Assembly: GCA_003278535.1 (NCBI GenBank)
Contig: QCEG01000002.1
Span: forward strand, 107,948 to 171,947
Direction of reading: 5' to 3'
DNA length: 64,000 nucleotides
DNA from: Prochlorococcus sp. AG-355-N18
Lineage (GTDB): Bacteria > Cyanobacteriota > Cyanobacteriia > PCC-6307 > Cyanobiaceae
Position 1 is the stretch's first letter. Every line of letters starts with the position of its first letter. The translations under genes were made by a program, and so were the position numbers. The notes beneath the pieces were generated by a model. It ran no database searches and had not been told where the DNA came from. It saw nothing but the letters and a program-made list of their open reading frames with translations. This document shows, in pieces, positions 15,892 to 25,466 of the stretch.

Positions 15892-16767
15892 CTATAAGGA
15901 TAAATTTCTGAATCTTGTAAATTGAGGTTCAAAAAGTAATTTAACAGTACCAACAGGGCCATTTCTATGTTTACAAATAATTAGTTCAGATATTCCTCTA
16001 TCAGTAGTTTCTGGATTGTAGTATTCATCTCGGTAAAGCATTGCAATAAGATCTGAGGTGCCTTCAAGAGATTTAGTTTCTCTTATATCTCCCAACATTG
16101 GTCTTTTGTTGTATCTATATTCAATAGTTCTATTTAGCTGTGATGCTACAAAAATTGGGACATCTAATTCAACCGCCATAGATTTTAACTTTATTCCAAT
16201 TTTGCAAAGTTCATCATCTCTTGATGTTATTAATCTATTATCATCAAGTTCCATTAATTGAATATAATCAATAACTATTAGTCCAAGTTTTTTATCTTTT
16301 GATTGTTCTTTAATCTCTTTACAAGTATTTGTCATTTCTTCAATTGAAATATTTTGTTTATCGAATATATAAATTGGCAATTGACTTAATGAGTTTATTC
16401 CTTCTCCTAGTAATGGCCATTCATCTTGTTGTAATCTTCCAGTTCTTAATCTACCGCTTTCAATTCCTACTTCTAGAGATAATATTCTATAACCTAATTG
16501 TTCCTTGCTCATTTCTAATCCAAAGTAGCAAACTGGGAGACTCTGAGATTGGGCAACATTTTTAGCCATGTTAATCAATAAGGAAGTTTTACCCATAGAA
16601 GGTCTTGCACCTAAAACATTTAAGCTGCCTCTTTGAAGGCCTTGTGTCATAGCATCAAAATCATAAAAGTTTACTGGTATTCCAGCTGTGCTTTCTCCCA
16701 ATGATCTTTGTTCTATCTGATTAAATAATTTATTTAAAATCGAATCAAACTTACTTTTTTTTTGCAT
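15892..16767 (-). CDS. Stand-alone DnaB-type RecA-fold helicase domain
   Basis: A 291-aa protein equal to the C-terminal ATPase half of replicative DnaB helicase. Walker A is GARPSMGKTS at 53-62, Walker B is LGLIVIDYIQLM with Asp167, then the DnaB signatures FVASQLNRTIEYRYNKRPMLGDIRE and ELIICKHRNGPVGTVKLLFEPQFTRF are complete. The N-terminal primase-interacting domain of DnaB (about 150 aa) is absent. It begins shortly after the TPR-sigma gene and is followed 3 bp later by a TPR gene. It may load or move on DNA for a mobile element, or serve as an ATPase in a defence-like complex with the TPR partners. It is not the host dnaB, given its size and its context. Confidence 0.85.
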   Translation of the reverse strand: MQKKSKFDSILNKLFNQIEQRSLGESTAGIPVNFYDFDAMTQGLQRGSLNVLGARPSMGKTSLLINMAKNVAQSQSLPVCYFGLEMSKEQLGYRILSLEVGIESGRLRTGRLQQDEWPLLGEGINSLSQLPIYIFDKQNISIEEMTNTCKEIKEQSKDKKLGLIVIDYIQLMELDDNRLITSRDDELCKIGIKLKSMAVELDVPIFVASQLNRTIEYRYNKRPMLGDIRETKSLEGTSDLIAMLYRDEYYNPETTDRGISELIICKHRNGPVGTVKLLFEPQFTRFRNLSL

Positions 16768-16826
16768 TGAAAAAAATATTCTATATAAATATTGTTCTCA
16801 CTAAATATCATAGATTCCAAATTTTA

Positions 16827-17360
16827 TTATTTCTCCTCTAAATCTTTACTTTTTAGTATTTGATAAAGAGAATCCTCCAATGTCAATTTTTTTGCAGCTG
16901 ATCTAAATTTTTTTAAAGCTACATTTTCTATTTGCCAAATTCTTTGGGTTGAAAGATTTAGTAATATGCCTATCTCTTTAAGAGTCTTATATTTGCCTGG
17001 AATTAATCGATATTTAAAAATAAATTTTTCTTTATAATTTAATTTTTCAAAACATGATTGAAATATTTTTAAAATTCTTTTATTTTCTAGTTCCTTTTTT
17101 TTTTCAGAAACTTCTGATTTAAGTATTTCAAAAATATTTGTTTTTTCATCCAGTTCTTTATATTTTTTGAAGTCCTCTAAAGCCTCTTTGTGCTTATTAA
17201 GTTTTGTTTTAGCTACACCCCTAAGCCAATAGATCTCGTTTTGATAAGGGCAAATATTTATAGCTAGGGAATATAAAAGAATTGCTTTTTCATAATCATA
17301 TTTGGAAATTTTATCCTTTGCTTTTTTTATATAAATAAATGGTATTTCATTGATATTCAT
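16827..17360 (-). CDS. TPR protein fused to sigma-70 region-4-like HTH
   Basis: A 177-aa protein in two parts. Residues about 5-80 form TPR-type helices (YEKAILLYSLAINICPYQNE IYWLRGVAKTKLNKHKEALE DFKKYKEL). Residues about 105-165 form a sigma-70 region-4-like helix-turn-helix (LNYKEKFIFKYRLIPGKYKT LKEIGILLNLSTQRIWQIEN VALKKFR), close to the -35-binding motif of sigma factors. No sigma region 2 is present, so it cannot be a full sigma factor; a transcription regulator or a DNA-binding adaptor is more likely. It starts 9 bp after the 576-aa TPR gene and precedes the DnaB-type gene. Confidence 0.72.
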   Translation of the reverse strand: MNINEIPFIYIKKAKDKISKYDYEKAILLYSLAINICPYQNEIYWLRGVAKTKLNKHKEALEDFKKYKELDEKTNIFEILKSEVSEKKKELENKRILKIFQSCFEKLNYKEKFIFKYRLIPGKYKTLKEIGILLNLSTQRIWQIENVALKKFRSAAKKLTLEDSLYQILKSKDLEEK

Positions 17361-17369
17361 AATATGAAT

Positions 17370-19100
17370 TTATTTTTGGATTTGATTATTTAGAATTTTT
17401 TTCGCTAATTCACAGTCAAGCTCTGCAGATCTTCTTAGATCATTAAAAGCTTTCTCATATTCTCCTATTGAATCATAAGCATGAGCTCGATCTACATAGC
17501 AAAGGCCTAAAGCCTCTCTTTCTAAATTATCTCCACTTAAAACATTTTTTTCGTAAATATCTATAAAAAAGCTAAAATCTTTTATTGATTCAGATAATTG
17601 CTTTTTTTCTAAATAATATTTTCCTCTTTCAAAATATGATCCAATAATAGAAATATTATCAGGATCAAGTTTAATAGCTTGATCTAGATCTTTTATGGCT
17701 TTTTCAGGTTTATCAAGAAAATTTAAAACTATACCTCTTCTGTGATATGCAATTGCATTATTTTCATCAAATTTAATAGCTAAAGTGTAATCGTCTATGG
17801 CTCCATCATCATCTTTAATTAAAAATTTATTTAAACCTCTTTCTAAAAATAATTTAGATTTAATATTATTTAATTTTAAATTTTTATCATTTATAGCAAT
17901 AGCAGAACTATAGTCATCTATTGCCCCTTTGTAGTCTTTTAAAAACCCTTTAATATATGCTCTTTTTTGATAAAGAATTACTTGATTTGGATTATTTTTT
18001 ATTGACTCTGTATAATCCTGGAGGGCTCCTTTTAAATCGCCATTATCTGCTTTTTTATCTGCTCTTGAATTATAAAAACATTCAAATGTAAGCCCAATTA
18101 TTGATAAATCTTTTTCTTCGGGAATAATATTTTTATTAATTTCATTAGTTAGATCGCAAGCTTTTAAACGATAAAAAGTTTGAAGCTGATTTAAATTTAT
18201 TTGGTTTTCATGAAGCTTTAATTTTGCTCCAAAGCCTAGAATTAAATAATCATATAATCTTATAAAAAAATTAGGAATGATTTTTATAGCTTCATAATCA
18301 TCTATTCCAAAACTTTTTGTTATGGATAAAGTATTTGATATTAAACTTCCATAACTATAAAGAATAGGAGAATTAAAAATTTTCTTACTATCATCTCCAA
18401 ACTTATAATTAATCATTAAGTGGGTAACTAAATACAAGAATCTTGTATCCCAGTCATATTCAATTATTGCATTTGGCAAAATATCAAAATTTATATTTGC
18501 AACTTTTTTATTGGCGTTTTCATAAACTTCAGACCAATTATTCATTTCTTTACGAATAATTTCCTGACTTTTTTGATTACAATCTTTTTCAAAAAAACTT
18601 TGTTGGATATTTCTTTCTAAATCTAGATTTGTAAGAGTATTATTTTTTTGATCATATAGATCAGCAATTGTTTTATTGTATAAAGCAAGCCAGTTGCCAT
18701 TTAATAAGAAAATATATTTATCTTTTGATAGAGGGTTTATATTATTTAGCAAAAAAACTAAATGGTCATACATTATTTGATGTATATTTTTTATAACTTT
18801 ACTATCAATACAAAGTTCATTTAATAAATTAAGTGTGTATCTAAAAAGTAATCCATAATGAGTACTTAAAGTTAAGTTTTCAAAATCATTACCTAATTTC
18901 TTTTTTGCTTCTTCTAGATGCATATAACAGCAATTTCTAATAAACATATAACCTTGTTGATCATCATCCCAAGTTTCAATTTCATCAACTAAATATTTAT
19001 CTTCATCTAGATAAGCTATTTGGTTATAACCCTTTATTATTCTTATTGCTGTTTTTCCAGAAAAAAGTATTTTTTCATCATTAGAATTAGTAGAGTTCAT
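17370..19100 (-). CDS. TPR repeat protein, 576 aa
   Basis: The N-terminal ~320 residues are helical and unassigned. From about residue 345 there are at least five canonical TPRs: LKGALQDYTESIKNNPNQVI, YKGAIDDYSSAIAINDKN, DDGAIDDYTLAIKFDENNAI, PEKAIKDLDQAIKLDPDNIS, then LSESIKDFSFFIDIYEKN and YEKAFNDLRRSAEL. No signal peptide. It is the first gene of the minus-strand operon TPR576, TPR-sigma, DnaB-type ATPase, TPR394. The 95-bp gap to the CHAT gene upstream may hold its promoter. Confidence 0.78.
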   Translation of the reverse strand: MNSTNSNDEKILFSGKTAIRIIKGYNQIAYLDEDKYLVDEIETWDDDQQGYMFIRNCCYMHLEEAKKKLGNDFENLTLSTHYGLLFRYTLNLLNELCIDSKVIKNIHQIMYDHLVFLLNNINPLSKDKYIFLLNGNWLALYNKTIADLYDQKNNTLTNLDLERNIQQSFFEKDCNQKSQEIIRKEMNNWSEVYENANKKVANINFDILPNAIIEYDWDTRFLYLVTHLMINYKFGDDSKKIFNSPILYSYGSLISNTLSITKSFGIDDYEAIKIIPNFFIRLYDYLILGFGAKLKLHENQINLNQLQTFYRLKACDLTNEINKNIIPEEKDLSIIGLTFECFYNSRADKKADNGDLKGALQDYTESIKNNPNQVILYQKRAYIKGFLKDYKGAIDDYSSAIAINDKNLKLNNIKSKLFLERGLNKFLIKDDDGAIDDYTLAIKFDENNAIAYHRRGIVLNFLDKPEKAIKDLDQAIKLDPDNISIIGSYFERGKYYLEKKQLSESIKDFSFFIDIYEKNVLSGDNLEREALGLCYVDRAHAYDSIGEYEKAFNDLRRSAELDCELAKKILNNQIQK

Positions 19101-19195
19101 TATTAAAAAATTTATTTAATAACTTCTAATTGTTCTAAGATATATATGTTGATTCCATTTTCAACAAAGGAAAATAAATATTCAAATTTCTTTTT

Positions 19196-22100
19196 TTAAT
19201 TCCAATTTATTGGGCCTGGATCACCGTTTAATTGAAAACCTGCCCAATAATAAGGATGATTCCATGCTGCTGTTGAATGATTTCTAAATTCACTCTGTAC
19301 ATTAGATAAGGCTTCAGCTCTCCCTATACCTTTTATAATTTTCTTATAAAAACTTTCCATAAATTCTGCTGTTGCTTTGTCATCTACTTCCCAAAGAGAA
19401 AGTAAACTAGATCTAGCGCCAGCAACAGCAATTGCTCTTTTTAATCCATAAACCCCCTCTCCTGACTTAATAGATCCAAGACCGGATTCACAACCTGAAA
19501 TAACAACTAATTCAGTATCTTCCCAATCTAGTCTTGAAACCTCAAGAGCAGTTAAATACCCATTATCTATAGCATCATCAAATTTATTATTAGCCCCTGC
19601 TAAAACAATTCCACTCCTTAGTAAGGGATTTTTATCTTGATCTTTTAAAAAGAATGAATGACTAGCAATATGAAGAATTTTAGGTTTTGGATTGTTTTTT
19701 ACTGCCAAAGAAGTTGCTTCTTCTTTTGTTAAAAGCTTAGCTTTAATTAATTTTGCTATTGTATTTCCTTCTTTTTCGGTTGCAGGTAATTCTTCCCAGT
19801 CAGTTTTATTTAAATCAATAGCTCTCTTTTGTCGATTTTTATCAAAATAAGATTCCTCATTTATTTTATTTGTAATCTTTTTCTTTAAAGTAAATTTAGG
19901 ATTCGCAATCACAAGGGATGATTTATTTTGCTTCTTATTATTTTTGTTGATTTCAATTATTTCTCTTCCTGTAGTGACAAAATGAAGTTCAAATTTTTCT
20001 GAAAATAATTTATTGCTTTTTGGAGCATTCAAAGCTGCAAAGGCTACCCTATTTAGTTCGCCATCTGGAGAAATTATGATAGTTTTATATTCTCTTATTA
20101 TCTCTTCTAATGGAGAAATTATTATATTGCTTAAATCTCTCCAATATTCTTCTGCATTTGGATCAATACTTTCAGTAGCTAATAGAGAGTTCTTTATTTT
20201 TGAATCAATAATATCTGCGGAACCTAAATTTATCACTTCAATCTCGCCTGAAGGTTTAAGAATCATTGCTAAGTATTTTGGATTTTCATTTCTGATTTCA
20301 TTAAGAATTCTGGGTTCATTTATGTTTACAGGGAAATATTTCTGGAATTCTATTAATAAAGAATCTTTTTCTAATAAAGAAGCAATCTCAGCAACTTCAA
20401 CTGTATTAATTTCTAATTCAGGTATTGCTTGATAAAGGTCTTTTTCTAGAGAGTTTCTTAATTGATAAAGATCTTTTGAATCATTACTTTTATTAGCTGC
20501 AATTTTTTGATTAATATTTTTTATCTCTTCTAAAATCATTTTTTGAGAACCAGGTAGAGAGGAAAGTTTAGATTGACGCTTTTCAATATCTTGCAGTATT
20601 CCTTGTCTGTTAATTCTTGAAAATAAAGCAAATTCTAATCCTTCTGGATTTTCTATTGCCCATGAAAATGAATATTGATAAGAACTTCCAAATGTACCAA
20701 ATGAAGATACAAAAGAACTTCTTTTAGATAATGGTAAATAGGGTGCTTCTTTTTGTATTAATCTTATAGAGTTTTTGAATCCTTCTTTTAGAACTTCTTT
20801 CGCTTTAGAATCTTGGCCTTTTAAAATGTATAACCAACCAAGATTATTTAAAGTCATTGCAGTATTAGAATTTAAATTATTAAATGATTTTTCATTTATC
20901 TCTAAGAACTTTTTATAAAAAATTTCTGCCTTTTTATATTCACCTTTTAATGTATATAACCAACCAAGATTATTAATTATGTTTGAGTTTTGAGGATGAC
21001 TCTCCCCATAGTTTTGAGTTGTTATTTCAAGAGCATATAAGTTTAACTTTTCTGCTTCTTCGTAATATCCTAAACGCATGCCACAATATGCAAGACCAAT
21101 CATATTTGCTGCAGTTGTTGGATGATCTCTTCCTAATAATTTTGAATTTATACTAAAGGCAGCAGAGTATATCTCTGAAGCTTTTTCATACTCTTTACCA
21201 TAGCTGTATACTCCTCCAAGTATTTGTAAAACTGCCGCACTTTCTAAACTTTCTTCTCCTATAACTTGATCAAAAATTTTAAGACTATTATGTAAAATTT
21301 CTTTGGAATCTTTATATTGGCCTTGCTTCATTTTTAAAATTCCTAAATTAAGTAAACTACTAGCTACATCTGGATGATTTTCCCCAAGTAAACTTTTTCT
21401 TATCTCTAATCCTTTTAAAAGTAGTATTTCTGATTGATTATATAAATCTTGACTTTCATATAGAGATCCCAAATTACTATATATTTGAGCAATTTGAAGG
21501 TCAATTTTTTTATTTTTTTCATAAATTCTTAGAGCTTTTAAAAAAAAACTCTCTGCCTCCTGAGTCGATCCTATGCTTTGATAATAAGTAGCGAGATTGT
21601 TATAAGATATAGCAATTTCTAAATTCTCTGAATTACCATTAATTTTATCTATCGCAAATAAATTTTTAATAAGTTCTTCTGCTTTTTTATTCTCACCCAA
21701 CTTTAAATGGAGGACAGCTAAATTATTCATTGCTGTAGCAGTCCTTTTATCTTCATAACCATATTTTTTTTTACTTATGGATATTAGTTTATTTAAAAGG
21801 GATTTTGCCTTATTAAATTTTCCGTTTTTAATATAAATATCGCTAAGACTGTTTAAAGCTATTATGGTTTCATCGTGATCTTTGCCTCTGTATTCTTTAG
21901 CAAGTAAATAATAGTTTTCAATTAATTTTTCAGCTTCTTTATAATCTCCTAATAAAACATATAATCGGCCAAGTTCTCTATCAATTAATCCATAAAGTAA
22001 TTTAGCATCATTTTTTGGTAAATAATTTGATGTAGAACTACTTGAAAAGATTTTTTCAATAATTACTCTTGATGCGGGCTCAACTAAAGAAGAGGTAATT

Positions 22101-22357
22101 TTTTTTATATCTTTATATATATTAATTGCCCCTTGATAGTTTCCTTTTTGTTCTTCAATTTTTGCTTTTTGTTTTAAATTCTTTACTTTCTTAAGAATTG
22201 TTTTTTTTGTTTTTGGAACAAGAAAACTTACTTTTTGATTAGTTTTAGAAGCTAATATAGGCTCAGGTAAATAAATTGGCTTTATTATTAAAGGCATCAA
22301 AAATAAAACTAATATTTTTTTATTTATCTTTATCTTTTTAAAAACTTTACTAGCCAT
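19196..22357 (-). CDS. Exported TPR-CHAT caspase-like protease
   Basis: A 1053-aa protein. The N-terminus is basic then hydrophobic (KKILVLFLMPLIIKPIYL), a probable signal peptide or anchor. Residues about 60-560 are kinesin-light-chain-type TPRs in tandem (for example LIGENHPDVASSLLNLGILK-like units repeated about ten times). The C-terminal ~350 residues form a CHAT domain with the caspase dyad His900 (LHIASHSFF) and Cys956 (VVISGCESG), followed by KSGEGVYGLKRAIAVAGARS SLLSLWEVDD and the terminal GFQLNGDPGP strand. CHAT proteins are cysteine peptidases of the caspase-separase clan. Both catalytic residues are intact. A second homologue is at 25467-28793 and a DUF1822/sigma-like pair lies between. 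Substrate unknown. Confidence 0.9.
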   Translation of the reverse strand: MASKVFKKIKINKKILVLFLMPLIIKPIYLPEPILASKTNQKVSFLVPKTKKTILKKVKNLKQKAKIEEQKGNYQGAINIYKDIKKITSSLVEPASRVIIEKIFSSSSTSNYLPKNDAKLLYGLIDRELGRLYVLLGDYKEAEKLIENYYLLAKEYRGKDHDETIIALNSLSDIYIKNGKFNKAKSLLNKLISISKKKYGYEDKRTATAMNNLAVLHLKLGENKKAEELIKNLFAIDKINGNSENLEIAISYNNLATYYQSIGSTQEAESFFLKALRIYEKNKKIDLQIAQIYSNLGSLYESQDLYNQSEILLLKGLEIRKSLLGENHPDVASSLLNLGILKMKQGQYKDSKEILHNSLKIFDQVIGEESLESAAVLQILGGVYSYGKEYEKASEIYSAAFSINSKLLGRDHPTTAANMIGLAYCGMRLGYYEEAEKLNLYALEITTQNYGESHPQNSNIINNLGWLYTLKGEYKKAEIFYKKFLEINEKSFNNLNSNTAMTLNNLGWLYILKGQDSKAKEVLKEGFKNSIRLIQKEAPYLPLSKRSSFVSSFGTFGSSYQYSFSWAIENPEGLEFALFSRINRQGILQDIEKRQSKLSSLPGSQKMILEEIKNINQKIAANKSNDSKDLYQLRNSLEKDLYQAIPELEINTVEVAEIASLLEKDSLLIEFQKYFPVNINEPRILNEIRNENPKYLAMILKPSGEIEVINLGSADIIDSKIKNSLLATESIDPNAEEYWRDLSNIIISPLEEIIREYKTIIISPDGELNRVAFAALNAPKSNKLFSEKFELHFVTTGREIIEINKNNKKQNKSSLVIANPKFTLKKKITNKINEESYFDKNRQKRAIDLNKTDWEELPATEKEGNTIAKLIKAKLLTKEEATSLAVKNNPKPKILHIASHSFFLKDQDKNPLLRSGIVLAGANNKFDDAIDNGYLTALEVSRLDWEDTELVVISGCESGLGSIKSGEGVYGLKRAIAVAGARSSLLSLWEVDDKATAEFMESFYKKIIKGIGRAEALSNVQSEFRNHSTAAWNHPYYWAGFQLNGDPGPINWN

Positions 22358-22384
22358 AAAATTTAAAAATGGTAATTTATTATT

Positions 22385-22624
22385 ATGGGAACAGGATTTT
22401 TTGCAGGTATATTTTCAATAGTGGGACTTTGGCGCTATTGGGGGGAACCTGAGTGGAAATGGTTTTTAATATTAATAGTAATTAGTAAATTATTCACTGA
22501 AGCAGTAAGAAGTGATTTTGAAAAAAATGGAATTGAATATTCGAATAAAAAATTAGCATTAGTTGCCCAAATACTACAGATATTTGTAATTATAAGAGGA
22601 GTTCAATCAATTTTCTTGGCTTAA
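22385..22624 (+). CDS. Small two-helix membrane protein
   Basis: A 79-aa protein with hydrophobic segments WFLILIVISKLFTEAV and LALVAQILQIFVIIRGVQSI, probably two membrane helices. It starts with ATG at 22385, 28 bp from and divergent to the CHAT gene, and ends convergent to the DUF1822-like gene. It is the only plus-strand gene in a long minus-strand block. Function unknown. Confidence 0.5.
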   Translation: MGTGFFAGIFSIVGLWRYWGEPEWKWFLILIVISKLFTEAVRSDFEKNGIEYSNKKLALVAQILQIFVIIRGVQSIFLA

Positions 22625-22643
22625 TTTACTTTATAAATTTTAT

Positions 22644-23843
22644 TTAAATTGACTCACATGCATTTAATTTGTCTAATTGTAATTTAGCTTTTTCTAACTC
22701 TTTTGTATCGGGAGCTTTTTTTGAAAATAATAAAGATATACCAAGATTTCTGTTTGACTTGATTTTTTTATTTATTGCTTTTATCCACTTTCTTTTATTA
22801 TCTCCCAAAGTATCAATAAAGTTATCAATATTAGTTAAAGGAATATTTTGATCTGTTTCTAGATTTATAACTAAATTGGAACCAAAAGGAGAGCCTTGAG
22901 GTCTTAATAATAACTTATATTTATCTTTAGTTTTTATAGGTTTGATTGGCCAATATATTGGACCATTTATTTTTTCTGTTGAAGAGGCTATTTTCTTCCA
23001 AACTATATTTTTATCTATTGATATTGATAACTCGTTCAATGGCTTTAATAAATATATGATTGGCTTATCAATATTTATTTTTGCGACTAGTTCATTATTA
23101 TCATTTTTGTATGCAATAGGAGTTAATAAACATACTGAATTTTTAGTAGAGCTACGTGTAAATGATTTAACTTCATAGTCCTTAGGTGTCAGAGAGGATA
23201 AATTTGCGACCAATTTTGGTTGTAAAATATTTGGCCCAAAAATAATTAATCCTGCAGTTCCTAATGCCGCAGTAACGCTTAATTTAATTTTTCTTGTTAT
23301 TAGATCCCAATTTACTACCTTTGGATTAATATCTAATTCAACTCTTGGGATTGATTTAGTGTCAAGAAGTCTGATGTATCTAAGTAGTTTATCTATACCA
23401 CCATTAAAATTGCTAATAGGTATTGATATTTTATTACTTTTAATATCTCTTTTCTTAATTATTTTTATAAATTCTTGACTAGTAAGTAATCCTTTAAAGA
23501 AAACAATATTTAGATCCTCTTCAACTTGTGCGGCTAAAAATAATTGTGGACCCTTTCCTTTTTCTTTACAGTTTTCTATATCAATCTCAACTTCATCAGC
23601 AAGCATTCCTGATGAGACAAGTTGGATATCAAACTTGTTTAATATTATTGGTCTTTTGATATTCAAAAGATCTAATTCAGGTCCCAAGGATAATTTTAAT
23701 TTTTTTTCTTTGATTATTTTTTTAAGACTCTCAATAATTAATTCTCGAATGGAAAATTGTTTTTCTGGATCTAGGAAAATAGCTTCATTAGAAATCTCTA
23801 TTCCTTCTAAATAATCATTATTTTGTGAAGAATTTTTGATCAT
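22644..23843 (-). CDS. DUF1822-like membrane-anchored protein
   Basis: A 399-aa protein. The N-terminal half has the DUF1822-type pattern: PQLFLAAQVEEDLNIVFFKG LLTSQEF, followed by a short strand-rich segment. A single membrane helix lies near residues 180-205 (LSVTAALGTAGLIIFGPNIL). The C-terminal half is beta-rich (VVWKKIASST..., YKLLLRPQGSPFGSNLVINL) and would lie outside the cytoplasm. It overlaps the preceding sigma-like gene by 4 bp. In other cyanobacteria DUF1822 proteins commonly sit with a sigma-70-like gene and CHAT genes, which is the arrangement seen here. This suggests a transmembrane signalling pair, with DUF1822 acting like an anti-sigma factor; that role is inference. Confidence 0.62.
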   Translation of the reverse strand: MIKNSSQNNDYLEGIEISNEAIFLDPEKQFSIRELIIESLKKIIKEKKLKLSLGPELDLLNIKRPIILNKFDIQLVSSGMLADEVEIDIENCKEKGKGPQLFLAAQVEEDLNIVFFKGLLTSQEFIKIIKKRDIKSNKISIPISNFNGGIDKLLRYIRLLDTKSIPRVELDINPKVVNWDLITRKIKLSVTAALGTAGLIIFGPNILQPKLVANLSSLTPKDYEVKSFTRSSTKNSVCLLTPIAYKNDNNELVAKINIDKPIIYLLKPLNELSISIDKNIVWKKIASSTEKINGPIYWPIKPIKTKDKYKLLLRPQGSPFGSNLVINLETDQNIPLTNIDNFIDTLGDNKRKWIKAINKKIKSNRNLGISLLFSKKAPDTKELEKAKLQLDKLNACESI

Positions 23844-25141
23844 TTTTCTATTTCCTGTCTTACAAATTGCCTTAATAAAGATATTTTCTCATCTGTTTGT
23901 TCAATTAATAAAAAATTTTGCAAACCATCCACTAAATTATCTAATTTTTCTGGTGCTTCCTTGAAATTTGTAAATTCTTTGAATTTAAGAATTTCTAAAG
24001 CTGTTTCTTGTGCAATTTCCTCAGATATTCTCTTCTCAGGCAGTAATTTGCTAACCCAAGCCTGCTTATGATTGCACTTTGAAGCTATTTCTCTTTGACT
24101 TAAACCCTTACTATATAATTCCCAAGCAAGCTTTCTTGATGAATCCTTTACCCATTTATTTTTATCTTCATTTATAAATTTATGCACAATACCAAGACCA
24201 TTATTTTTAAGTAAAGTAATTACTTTGTTGGAAATTTCTGAGTCTGAATTTTCAATTTCATGGATTTCTTGCGATTTTATTTGCGACTCTTCTTCTTGAG
24301 AAAGTTGTCTTGCAGTATATGTACTAGAAATATATTGCCTTATAGCTTTGCTCATTAAAACTAAGGTATCTATATTTTTTTGAGGTGGATCTAAGGAAAT
24401 AAGAAAATTCCTATCTGGTTCCCATCCTGAAATCTTCCCATATTTTCTTTTAAAGTCTTTCTTAGCTTTTTTGTAATTAAATATATAAGATTCATATAAT
24501 TTAATTATATATTTGCTATTAAATTTTCCTTCTCCACATCTTTCCCAAGAAGAAATAATTCTTTTTCTTGAACTATCTGCAATTAAAGACCAATGACTAA
24601 ATAAAAGAATTCCAAAGTTTCTTAAATAAGATTTTAATTCATAATTCCCTTGAACTTTATTTTTTGCCCATGTAGATAAATTTGATAAATCTGGATTAAA
24701 TTCAAATATAATTTCTGCTCCAAAAGGTTGAATTACTCCTTTTTGATGCATAGTATTTATGGTTTCCCAACAAAATAACATTTTTACAAATCTTTTATTT
24801 TTTTCATTTCTTATTCTTAAAAATCTTTCTCCACCATCATTCAATGTCAAAATTAACATTTCTTGAAGCTCGATATCGTAATTTTCTGAGAAGATATTAT
24901 AAATGTGTTTAATTTTTTCAAGGATAGGTGAACTTACTCTGCATCTAAGAGCAAGTAAGGAATCTACCTTTTCTGGCTTTTCTTTTGATATAGTAAAAAG
25001 TTTTTTATCAAAAGAATTTGTAAAGTTATCTTTATCTAAATTATATTCATTTAAGAATTCTTTATTAAAGTCTACTCTTTTTTTGCTGACCTTTGAGCTA
25101 AAAGAATCTAGAAAATAAATTTCAGTATATACTTTGTCCAA
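23840..25141 (-). CDS. Divergent sigma-70-like protein with C-terminal HTH
   Basis: A 433-aa protein resembling the cyanobacterial sigma-70-like partners of DUF1822. The N-terminal part has LLALRCRVSSPILEKIKHIY, LSTWAKNKVQGNYELKSYLR and FGILLFSHWSLIADSSRKRI ISSWER. The C-terminal helix-turn-helix at about 340-368 (SKGLSQREIASKCNHKQAWVSKLL) resembles sigma region 4 or a ParB-type HTH. It overlaps the DUF1822-like gene by 4 bp, so the two are translationally coupled. It would act in the cytoplasm as an alternative transcription factor. A ParB/KorB-like reading is the main alternative. Confidence 0.58.
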   Translation of the reverse strand: MDKVYTEIYFLDSFSSKVSKKRVDFNKEFLNEYNLDKDNFTNSFDKKLFTISKEKPEKVDSLLALRCRVSSPILEKIKHIYNIFSENYDIELQEMLILTLNDGGERFLRIRNEKNKRFVKMLFCWETINTMHQKGVIQPFGAEIIFEFNPDLSNLSTWAKNKVQGNYELKSYLRNFGILLFSHWSLIADSSRKRIISSWERCGEGKFNSKYIIKLYESYIFNYKKAKKDFKRKYGKISGWEPDRNFLISLDPPQKNIDTLVLMSKAIRQYISSTYTARQLSQEEESQIKSQEIHEIENSDSEISNKVITLLKNNGLGIVHKFINEDKNKWVKDSSRKLAWELYSKGLSQREIASKCNHKQAWVSKLLPEKRISEEIAQETALEILKFKEFTNFKEAPEKLDNLVDGLQNFLLIEQTDEKISLLRQFVRQEIEK

Positions 25142-25193
25142 GTTAAAAAAATTTATTTATCTATAGGTTTGATTTTAATATCTTTTTTTAAAT

Positions 25194-25406
25194 TTACCAA
25201 GAAATAGCCCCCTCGTTTATACCATCAGTCCAAGGATCATCATATTTGCCAATAGCCCCTTCATTTATACCATCAGTCCAAGGATCATCATATTTGCCAA
25301 TAGCCCCCTCATTTATACCATCAGTCCAAGGATCATCATATCCTGCATAGACTGGAGCAAAAAAAGAAGCACCAACTAAAAAAGTAGTGATAAAAGTTTT
25401 TTTCAT
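25194..25406 (-). CDS. Small exported protein of three 16-residue repeats
   Basis: A 70-aa protein with a signal peptide (MKKTFITTFLVGASFFAPVYA). The mature part consists of little more than three near-identical copies of YDDPWTDGINEGAIGK, the last ending in ISW. Cleavage after VYA would release a 49-residue acidic, tryptophan-containing peptide. It sits between CHAT2 and the sigma-like gene on the same strand, so it belongs to the CHAT cluster and could be a substrate, a signal or a surface peptide. No family was recognised. Confidence 0.65.
   Translation of the reverse strand: MKKTFITTFLVGASFFAPVYAGYDDPWTDGINEGAIGKYDDPWTDGINEGAIGKYDDPWTDGINEGAISW
25200..25342. repeat. Three tandem 48-bp repeats
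   Basis: Three in-frame copies of a 48-bp unit encode YDDPWTDGINEGAIGK. The copies are almost identical at the DNA level (differences such as CCCC versus CCCT), so they arose by recent duplication or are kept alike by slippage. Copy number could vary between strains. Confidence 0.8.
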
Positions 25407-25466
25407 TTTTAAATTGTTGATTATTACACCTCCTTTTTATTCTGATCTTTATTAACTGATTCCAAA

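Noticed and set aside
15892..16767. Host replicative helicase dnaB
   Set aside because: Only the C-terminal ATPase half is present and it lies in an accessory operon; a full-length dnaB is expected elsewhere.
25200..25342. CRISPR array from regular 48-bp repeats
   Set aside because: The units are contiguous, without spacers, and in frame with a signal-peptide ORF.
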